Shown in pieces: positions 1 through 5,853 of a DNA stretch of 5,853 nucleotides. A model generated the notes under the pieces. That model worked only from the letters and a program-made list of their open reading frames with translations. It made no database searches and was not told where the DNA came from. Both the position numbers and the translations under genes were made by a program. This DNA is from UBA5186 sp040005095 (lineage in GTDB: Bacteria > Actinomycetota > Thermoleophilia > Gaiellales > Gaiellaceae). Location of the stretch: NCBI GenBank assembly GCA_040005095.1, contig JBDTZN010000106.1, positions 1-5,853 of the forward strand. Direction: 5' to 3'. Every line of letters begins with the position of its first letter. The stretch's first letter is position 1.

Positions 1-770
1 GTGATGGCGAACACGGTCGGGACGCTGAACCTGCTCCAGTCGATCGTCAACCACGGGCTCGAGCTCGAGAAGTTCGACACGGCGGGAACCTCGGAGGAGT
101 ACGGGAACGTGCGCGAGAACGTCCGGCACCACCACGACTTCGACGAGGAGGGCGCGCTGATCCTCCACGAGCGCTCGCCGGTCAACCCGAAGTCGATCTA
201 CGCGACCGCGAAGGTCGCCGCGGACTTCCTGACGATGAACTACTACGACGCCTACGGGCTGCCCGGCGTCGTCACGCGCATGTTCAACAACTACGGGCCG
301 CGCCAGAACCCGCGCTACGTGACCGGGACGATCATCACGCAGGGGCTCGAGCGCCCGCAGATCGAGCTCGGCGCGCTCGAGCCGCTCCGCGACTTCTGCT
401 TCTGCACCGACGGCGTCCGCGGCCACCTGACCGTCGCCGCCCACGGGACGCCGGGCGACGTCTACGTCTACGGCCAGGGCAAGAACATCTCGATGGCCGA
501 CTGGGCAGCGCTGATCCTCCGGGTCGGCGAGGAGCGCGGCTACTGGCCGGAGCGCGAGATCGTCTCCGTCCCGGGCCGGTTCCGCCCAGGCGCGAGCGAC
601 GTGATGGCGCTCCGCGTCGGCTACGAGAAGCTGAACCTCGAGACCGGCTGGGAGCCGCAGGTTTCCTGGGAGGAGGGCGTCGAGAAGACGATCGACTGGT
701 ACGCGAAGAACCGCGAGCGCTGGATCGGCCGCGTCGATTGGCTGGTGCAGGAGCAGCCGGCGGGGGCGAA

Positions 771-774
<4 letters not shown>
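1..774 (+). CDS. NAD-dependent nucleotide-sugar 4,6-dehydratase, probably GDP-mannose 4,6-dehydratase-like (5' partial)
   Basis: This is the C-terminal 257 residues of an extended short-chain dehydrogenase/reductase acting on a nucleotide sugar in the cytoplasm. The Rossmann GxxGxxG segment lies upstream of the window, so the GTG at base 1 is almost certainly an internal valine; roughly 80-100 residues are missing by family length. Visible in window numbering: the NTVGTLNLL helix at 4-12, the T30-S31-E32 dehydratase signature in TSEEYG, the catalytic YATAK pair Y67/K71, the NNYGPRQ substrate-side motif at 96-102 and RDF at 130-132. TSE, rather than the TDE of RmlB, favours GDP-mannose 4,6-dehydratase or LegB-type enzymes. 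However, the stretch between E32 and Y67 is longer than in classical Gmd, and NNYGPRQ is not the usual Gmd NHESPRR. It overlaps the GDP-fucose synthase gene by 4 bases, which supports GDP-mannose as the substrate and GDP-4-keto-6-deoxymannose as the product. The substrate is inferred; the fold and 4,6-dehydratase chemistry are well supported. Confidence 0.85.
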
Positions 775-1706
<932 letters not shown>

Positions 1707-1719
1707 AACCACTCTCACG

Positions 1720-1860
1720 ATGAACCGTTGTGTCGTCGGGCCGCGCTGGACGGCGCGATGCGGCGTCCTCAGTCGCGTCCGTATCTCGCTCGATACGGCC
1801 GCTCCCTGCGTCCTTGCCTCGCACCGCCCATCGCACCCCGACGACGAAGGACCATCATGA
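1720..1860 (+). CDS. Doubtful 46-residue leader ORF overlapping the next gene start (ATGA)
   Basis: An ATG at 1720, 13 bases after the fcl stop, opens a frame of 46 codons. It ends in the TGA at 1858-1860 and so overlaps the ATG of the membrane protein gene in the classic ATGA arrangement. The product would be basic with several Cys and Ser residues and no recognisable domain, signal peptide or membrane segment. Against it, there is no clear ribosome binding site before 1720. By my count about 13 of 45 sense codons after the start end in A or T, clearly more than in the neighbouring genes. It may be a chance reading frame in a GC-rich leader; it is listed because of its position and the stop/start overlap. 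Confidence 0.15.
   Translation: MNRCVVGPRWTARCGVLSRVRISLDTAAPCVLASHRPSHPDDEGPS
1779..1798 (+). repeat. Perfect 7-bp inverted repeat (hairpin) in the leader
   Basis: CCGTATC at 1779-1785 and GATACGG at 1792-1798 are exact reverse complements separated by a 6-base loop (TCGCTC). No T-run follows, so it is not a standard intrinsic terminator. It could be a structural element of the mRNA leader, a protein-binding site, or chance. It lies 58 bases before the start codon of the membrane protein gene and well clear of its Shine-Dalgarno site. Confidence 0.4.
1846..1851 (+). promoter_or_regulatory. Ribosome binding site of the membrane protein gene
   Basis: GAAGGA sits 5 bases before the ATG at 1857 and matches the anti-Shine-Dalgarno sequence well. 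It is the strongest such site before any gene in the window. It decides the start: the longer frame opening with TTG at 1728 would add 43 Arg/Pro-rich residues with no such signal. Confidence 0.8.
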
Positions 1861-3542
1861 GAGGGGTTCTTGCGCTCAAGCGCGAGCCCTGGAACGTCCT
1901 CGGGCCGCTAGTCGTCGCCCAGTGGATCGCGATCGCGATCTTCGCGCAGATCGTCCGCCACAACGGCTGGCTCTTCTACCAGGGCGGCGACCAGACCCAG
2001 TTCTACAGCAACGCAGTCACGCTCTCGCACGGCCACATCCCCGAGTCGGAGATCGGCTACGGCTGGTCATATCTGCTTGCCCCGATCGCAGGGGTGTTCG
2101 GCGCGAACGCGCTCGCCGCGGTGCCCGTGATCATCCTCTTCCAGGTGCTCGTCCTCGGCCCGATCGCGCTCGCGGCGACCTACGGGATCGCAGCGCGAAT
2201 CGGGGGCCGGTTGATCGGCTATCTCGCGGCGACGATCTGGGTCGTGGGCCCGTTCGTCGTCATCCCGCTGTGGGATCACCGCTACCACGCGAAATACGTG
2301 GAGCAGTTTCTCCCGCAGGCGCTTGGGCTTACCGGTCTCGGTGACTACCCCTCGATGGTCGCGCTCCTCGTGGCTGCGTACTTCTGCTTCCGCGCCTTCG
2401 ACAGCGGCACCTTCCAGGACGCTGTGCTGGGCGGCATCGTCACCGGCTTCGCGCTCGGGCTCAAGCCCGCGAACAGCCTCTTCCTCGCCGCGCCGGCGCT
2501 CGGGTTCCTGCTCGCCCGCCGGATCCGGTGCGGCTTCGCGTTCGCCGCGGCGATGCTGCCAGCGGTTGTCACGCTCGCGATCTGGAAGTACCGCGGACTG
2601 GGTCATCTGCCGATCCTCGCCGCGCCGGGCCCGAGAGTGCTCGCCGCGGGCCAGGACCCGCTCTTGGCATCCCAGCCTTTGCTCGCCTCGCTGTCCGACT
2701 ACGTCAACCTAAGCTGGCAGCAGCTCAAGGACAACTTCGCCCAGTTCCGCGAGTTCTTCTGGAGCCCGCGACCGGCCGAATGGGTTCCGATCGCAGGGGC
2801 GATCGGCGTTGCCCGACGGTCGGTGACGGCCGCGGTCTTCCTCGGCGTGTGGTTTTGCGCGTTCTTCTTCTTCAAGGGCAGCTCGCCGCTCGTCAGCGTC
2901 GAGCAGGGGACGTTCCTGCGGATCTTCATGCCCGGGTTCCCTCCCTACTGGATCCTCACCGCGTGCCTGCCCCTGCTCTGGCCCATCCGGGGCCCGCGCC
3001 TCGCCCGACGCTACGCCCCGACCGACCGCTTCGGGCTCGAGTGGCGCAGCCCGCCGGTCATCGGTGCGGCGATCGTGCTGGCCGTCATTCCACTCCTGCT
3101 CGTGGTCGCCTTCCGGCCGCTCAAGGGAACGGCTGCGACGAAGTACTTCGACCAGAACGTGGCCGTCCCCGTCGACTCGAGCTTCACCCCGCGGGTGTCC
3201 GTATCGTCACAGGGACAGAATCTCAGCTGGAAACCACCCGCGACGCCCGGCATCCGGGAGTTCTACGTCGTCTTCCGATCGCCCGCCGTCCTCACCGCGG
3301 ACCCGAGCCTGCCTCCCGGGCGCGAGGGAATCCGTTGTCTCGCTCCGACGGGAGGTGCGAGCGACTGCCGTCTCGAGATGACGCGGATCGGGTCTACACG
3401 TGGGTCCTCGTTCTATGACCCCGACACGTTGAAGGGCCGCTGGACGTACCGGATCGGCATCGCCGCGAACTGGGTCGACGACGAGAGCCTCGGCGACGTG
3501 ATGGTCGTGAGCGCGCCGACGACGGTCACCGGGCTCGGCTAG
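1857..3542 (+). CDS. Polytopic membrane protein, putative GT-C-type glycosyltransferase with C-terminal Fn3-like domain
   Basis: I do not recognise a characterised homologue. The 561-residue product has about 11 hydrophobic segments (roughly 14-33, 69-88, 89-110, 117-138, 164-180, 187-203, 205-221, 225-243, 322-339, 355-376, 400-419). The basic N-terminus (MRGVLALKRE) suggests N-in, which places the loop after helix 1 outside. That loop carries GGDQTQFY at 43-50 with D45. An acidic residue in the first external loop is the hallmark of GT-C enzymes using polyprenyl-phosphate sugars. GLKPANSLFL (201-210) resembles the conserved segment of such proteins. Residues about 441-559 form a soluble tail with an Fn3-like pattern: LSWKPPATPGIREFYVVFRS at 456-475 and a late WTYRIGIA strand at 529-536. 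Cys494 and Cys504 could form a disulfide. An odd helix count would place this tail outside. The start is fixed by the GAAGGA site. Position after fcl suggests a role in fucose-containing glycan assembly. A transporter or polymerase is also possible. The reading frame is secure; the function is inference. Confidence 0.8.
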   Translation: MRGVLALKREPWNVLGPLVVAQWIAIAIFAQIVRHNGWLFYQGGDQTQFYSNAVTLSHGHIPESEIGYGWSYLLAPIAGVFGANALAAVPVIILFQVLVLGPIALAATYGIAARIGGRLIGYLAATIWVVGPFVVIPLWDHRYHAKYVEQFLPQALGLTGLGDYPSMVALLVAAYFCFRAFDSGTFQDAVLGGIVTGFALGLKPANSLFLAAPALGFLLARRIRCGFAFAAAMLPAVVTLAIWKYRGLGHLPILAAPGPRVLAAGQDPLLASQPLLASLSDYVNLSWQQLKDNFAQFREFFWSPRPAEWVPIAGAIGVARRSVTAAVFLGVWFCAFFFFKGSSPLVSVEQGTFLRIFMPGFPPYWILTACLPLLWPIRGPRLARRYAPTDRFGLEWRSPPVIGAAIVLAVIPLLLVVAFRPLKGTAATKYFDQNVAVPVDSSFTPRVSVSSQGQNLSWKPPATPGIREFYVVFRSPAVLTADPSLPPGREGIRCLAPTGGASDCRLEMTRIGSTRGSSFYDPDTLKGRWTYRIGIAANWVDDESLGDVMVVSAPTTVTGLG

Positions 3543-3897
3543 GAGGGTTCTTTCCTGCCTCGATCTGCTCCTCCAGGAGCGCGAGCCGCTGCGCCAGGAT
3601 CGTGTTCTGGTCCGAGAGCCGCGAGATGACCGTCGAGTAGTGCAGCAGCACGAGGATGACGAAGAGCGATCCGACCGCGAAGAGCACCGCCGGCGGATAG
3701 CCGGTCACGCCGAACCAGCCGGCGATCGTGTTCAGCCCGCCGCGCCAGACCGACAGCGCGAGCAGGACGAGGCCCGTGAGCAGCCACAGCAGCGCGTAGC
3801 GCTCGCGCAAGCGGCGGCTGCGAATCAGCTCGAAGACGACGACGAGCAGCAGCAGCGACGCGATCGCGGCGGCAATCGAGACTTTCAGCGGGGTCAC
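3526..3897 (-). CDS. DUF2304 family small membrane protein
   Basis: The product has 123 residues with three membrane helices (about 6-25, 36-53 and 69-89). A C-terminal helix follows whose a/d positions (I91, L94, N98, L101, L105, L108, I112) give a clean coiled-coil heptad with a polar Asn at one core position, as in dimeric coiled coils. RERYALLWLL at 31-40 and the overall plan match DUF2304. Members of this family are small, of unknown biochemical function, and often encoded beside dolichol-phosphate-mannose-synthase-like GT2 enzymes. The start is GTG (3897-3895), overlapping the upstream GT2 stop as GTGA; a GAGGA at 3914-3910 is a distant possible ribosome binding site. A longer open frame upstream only shadows the GT2 gene. 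The likely role is a membrane partner or anchor for the GT2 enzyme, which lacks a multi-helix domain of its own; this is inferred. The 3' end overlaps the opposite-strand membrane protein gene by 17 bases. Confidence 0.88.
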   Translation of the reverse strand: MTPLKVSIAAAIASLLLLVVVFELIRSRRLRERYALLWLLTGLVLLALSVWRGGLNTIAGWFGVTGYPPAVLFAVGSLFVILVLLHYSTVISRLSDQNTILAQRLALLEEQIEAGKNPPSRAR

Positions 3898-4673
3898 GGC
3901 TCGACCACGTCCTCGAGTGGCACGACGTTGCGGCGGAAGACGCCGACGAAGATTGCGAGCAGCACCTTCGCCATGTAGTAGACCGACGCGAAGGCGCCAA
4001 TCGACGAGCGGCCCGCGGCGCGCTCGCGCATGCGCACGGGCACCTCGCGCATCCGCAGCCGGTGCCGGAAGACCATCACAGTCGCCTCGACCTCGGGGTA
4101 GTCGTGCGGGAGGTCGGCGGCGAAGAGCGCGATCCCGTGGCGGTTCAGCGCCTGGAAGCCCGAGGTGGGGTCGGTGACCCGCTGGCGGACGAGCGCCGAG
4201 ACCGTCCCGGCGAGGATGCGGATCCCGAGCCGGCGGGACCTCGAGGAGCGGAATGAGCTTTCGCCGATGAAGCGAGAGCCGACGACGATATCGGTCTCGC
4301 CCGCAAGCACAGGGGCGAGAATCGCGCCGAGCTGCGACGGGTCGTGCTGGCCGTCGCCGTCGACGCGCACGGCGATCTGGAAGCCACGCTCCCACGCATA
4401 GCGGAAGCCCGTTTGCACGGCCCCGCCGATGCCGAGGTTGAACGGCAGGCGAATCACGTGCGCTCCGGCCGCGCGGGCGATCGCGGCGGTCCGGTCGGCG
4501 GAGCCGTCGTCGACCACCACGATCTCGATGCTCGGGTCGAACGCGCGGATCTCGCCGATCACGCCGGCGATCGCGCCTTCCTCGTTGAACGCGGGCACGA
4601 TCGCGAGGCAGCGCGACGCGTCGACCGCAGCCGTCGCGGGCGGCGCGGAGATTGTCGGCGCGAGCTCAGTCAC
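3894..4673 (-). CDS. Family 2 glycosyltransferase, dolichol/polyprenyl-phosphate mannose synthase-like
   Basis: This 259-residue GT-A enzyme should transfer a sugar from a nucleotide donor (GDP-mannose or UDP-glucose type) to a polyprenyl phosphate at the cytoplasmic face of the membrane. Motifs run in family order: IVPAFNEEG (25-33), VVVDDGSAD (52-60), NLGIGGAVQTG (79-89), the metal-binding DGDGQHDP (105-112), GSRF (132-135) and TDPTSGFQ (167-174). A basic segment with AGRSSIG (220-226) and one hydrophobic C-terminal helix (about 229-246) follow. It has no GtrA-like or multi-helix C-terminal domain, so it resembles the compact DPM-like class. The GTG start at 4673 overlaps the upstream stop by 8 bases and has a weak GGTGGG site at 4684-4679. 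The first 20 residues are Ala/Pro/Thr-rich and precede the fold. It is coupled to the DUF2304 gene, its probable partner. Donor sugar and acceptor cannot be read from the sequence. Confidence 0.92.
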   Translation of the reverse strand: MTELAPTISAPPATAAVDASRCLAIVPAFNEEGAIAGVIGEIRAFDPSIEIVVVDDGSADRTAAIARAAGAHVIRLPFNLGIGGAVQTGFRYAWERGFQIAVRVDGDGQHDPSQLGAILAPVLAGETDIVVGSRFIGESSFRSSRSRRLGIRILAGTVSALVRQRVTDPTSGFQALNRHGIALFAADLPHDYPEVEATVMVFRHRLRMREVPVRMRERAAGRSSIGAFASVYYMAKVLLAIFVGVFRRNVVPLEDVVEP

Positions 4674-5853
4674 GGGCGCCCACCGTTGCCGGCCGCTGCA
4701 GGCCGATCAGCTCGAGCAGCTGTTCCGCGCGCCGCGCGTACGTGTGCTCGTCGAGTGCGCGCTCGCGGGCGCGGCGCCCGAGCTCCTCGGCCTGAGCTGG
4801 ATCGTCCAGGAGGTCGCGGTAGGCCTCGACGGCCTCGTCCGCACTGGAGACGACGAGCAGCTCGCGGCCGGGCTCGAACCAGCGCTCGATCCCGTCGTAC
4901 GGGTTCGACACGATCGCGGCTCCGCACCCGGCGAGCTCGAAGGGCCGGCACGACGACGACGCGTAGACCGATGCGTGCGAGCGCCGCGTGATGTTCAGGT
5001 TGACCCGCGCCGCCGAGATGGCCTGCGGGAACACGTTGTACGGGATCGGCCCGAGCATCCGCGCCGCACCTGTGTCGCCGCGGAAATCGCCGCCGCCGAG
5101 CGCGAAGTCGACCTCGGGCTCGCGCCGGCTCGGCTCGCCGACCATCGCCTCCATCCACTCCCGCCGGAACTTGTCGCCGTAGCCGTAGAAGAAGGCGTCC
5201 GCCTCCTTGTCGACCTGCTTCGGCGCGAACAGGTCGGGGTCGACACCCCAGAAGACCGTCTCCGCGCGCCGGGCGCCCAGCTCGCGCAACCGGTCCAGCC
5301 CACCCTCGGAGTTGGAGATCACGAGGTCGTACGCCGATGGATCAGCGCCGTGGTAGTAGTTGAACCCGGTGTCCATGCCGCCGAACTCCGGCAGGCTCAT
5401 CGGGACGTCGCCGTCGTAGAAGATCACCGGAACGCCGAAGCGCTCGCGCAGCCGCTCCGGGATCCCGCGCAGGTGGCTCATCGGGACGGTGAAGACCAGA
5501 ACCGCCGCGATGTCGCGCTCGCGCTCGAGGATCCCCTCGAGATGCTTCTGCCAGCGCGGCGTCACGTAGCGCCAGATCACCTCGCGGGTGGCCCGGTCGA
5601 CGGCGGACTCGTCGGGCGAGTCCTCGCCGCGCCTGACGTGCGTGTCGCCCTTCAACCGAGCGGCGAGCCCGCGCGCGCCGGCGTAGAGCTCGGCCTCGCG
5701 GTAGAGCGGGTTCGGCTCGGTCCGCCACCAGGGCGACTCGATCGCCTTGCCGCGATAGGGCGTGACGATCAGGTCGACGCCGACCTCCGCGAGCCCTTTC
5801 CAGAGGTGCCACCAGGCGGGCGTGCAGCCGTAGCGGAACTCGAGGTCGATCGC
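4666..5853 (-). CDS. GT-B glycosyltransferase, CgeB/Glyco_trans_1_2-like (5' end beyond window)
   Basis: The frame is open from the right edge to TGA at 4668-4666, giving 395 visible residues. The TTG at 5655 (visible residue 67) is internal. The 66 residues before it read as folded protein (DLEFRYG at 3-9, TPYRGKAIESPWW at 31-43), so only a short N-terminal piece is probably missing. The N-terminal half shows alternating hydrophobic strands such as AAVLVFTVP and VPVIFYDGD. WGVDPDLFAP (202-211) sits at the interdomain linker. The C-terminal half has VNLNITRRSHA (284-294), SSCRPFELAGCGAAIVSNP (300-318) with the family Glu at 306, WFEPGRELLVV (325-335) and a final DEHTYARRA (368-376). These match the CgeB-like Glyco_trans_1_2 domain. 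The enzyme should be cytoplasmic and use a nucleotide sugar; donor and acceptor are unknown. It heads the visible minus-strand operon and overlaps the GT2 gene by 8 bases. Some relatives modify surface or spore polysaccharides. Confidence 0.88.
   Translation of the reverse strand, partial: AIDLEFRYGCTPAWWHLWKGLAEVGVDLIVTPYRGKAIESPWWRTEPNPLYREAELYAGARGLAARLKGDTHVRRGEDSPDESAVDRATREVIWRYVTPRWQKHLEGILERERDIAAVLVFTVPMSHLRGIPERLRERFGVPVIFYDGDVPMSLPEFGGMDTGFNYYHGADPSAYDLVISNSEGGLDRLRELGARRAETVFWGVDPDLFAPKQVDKEADAFFYGYGDKFRREWMEAMVGEPSRREPEVDFALGGGDFRGDTGAARMLGPIPYNVFPQAISAARVNLNITRRSHASVYASSSCRPFELAGCGAAIVSNPYDGIERWFEPGRELLVVSSADEAVEAYRDLLDDPAQAEELGRRARERALDEHTYARRAEQLLELIGLQRPATVGARD

Larger units (their letters stand above)
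1707..1856 (+). other. 150-base spacer between fcl and the membrane protein gene
   Basis: This is the only real intergenic stretch in the window. It separates two co-directional genes in a locus where other neighbours overlap. It holds a small hairpin (1779-1798), a Shine-Dalgarno site (1846-1851) and most of a 46-codon ORF (1720-1860). I see no convincing -35/-10 pair, although actinobacterial promoters are hard to recognise by eye, so an internal promoter for the membrane protein cannot be excluded. Third-position G+C bias is weaker here, in any frame, than in the flanking genes, which fits a mainly non-coding leader. Confidence 0.6.

Noticed and set aside
738..770. TTG at 738 as an upstream start for fcl
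   Set aside because: It adds only a Gly/Ala-rich stretch before the Rossmann strand, whereas GTG at 771 gives the normal family N-terminus and a GTGA overlap.
1728..1856. TTG at 1728 as the start of the membrane protein
   Set aside because: The extra 43 residues are Arg/Pro-rich with no ribosome binding site, while ATG 1857 has GAAGGA five bases upstream.
2067..2606. 179-codon minus-strand frame inside the membrane protein gene
   Set aside because: It reads as charged low-complexity sequence (Arg/Glu/Asp) produced by the complement of hydrophobic codons; no domain or start signal is visible.
3898..4395. Longer 289-codon version of the DUF2304 gene
   Set aside because: The extra upstream part is Arg/Pro-rich shadow of the GT2 gene; the DUF2304 fold begins at GTG 3897.
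4344..4991. 215-codon plus-strand frame across the two glycosyltransferase genes
   Set aside because: It is Arg/Ala-rich shadow sequence opposite two genes with clear family motifs.

Overview
The window is a GC-rich (roughly two-thirds G+C, strongly GC-biased third codon positions) piece of a bacterial surface-glycan locus. GTG starts and 4- to 8-base gene overlaps are common. These features, plus the subtype of the GDP-fucose synthase (GTVCSYP and WNGYPEETNAPYGIAKK motifs), suggest a high-GC actinobacterium-like organism, possibly Thermoleophilia. That placement is inference, because nothing in the window is a phylogenetic marker.

Layout: six protein genes lie in two convergent blocks. The plus-strand block (1-3542) holds the 3' part of a nucleotide-sugar 4,6-dehydratase, a GDP-L-fucose synthase (fcl) that overlaps it by GTGA, a 150-base spacer, and a large polytopic membrane protein. 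The spacer contains a small hairpin, a clear Shine-Dalgarno site and a doubtful 46-codon ORF. The membrane protein resembles a GT-C glycosyltransferase and ends in a probable fibronectin-III-like domain. The minus-strand block is read from the right edge. It holds a nearly complete GT-B (CgeB-like) glycosyltransferase that runs off the window, a GT2 polyprenyl-phosphate-sugar-synthase-like enzyme, and a small three-helix DUF2304 membrane protein. Each minus-strand gene overlaps the next. The two blocks meet tail to tail with a 17-base overlap of coding sequence at 3526-3542.

How they may work together (inference): the first two enzymes could convert GDP-D-mannose to GDP-L-fucose or a related 6-deoxyhexose. 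The GT2/DUF2304 pair could charge a lipid carrier with a sugar at the membrane. The polytopic protein could use such a lipid-linked sugar on the outer face, and the cytoplasmic GT-B enzyme could add sugars to a growing glycan. There is no sign of mobile elements, CRISPR arrays, tRNA or rRNA. Most of the window is recognisable glycan biosynthesis; the least understood part is the membrane protein at 1857-3542.
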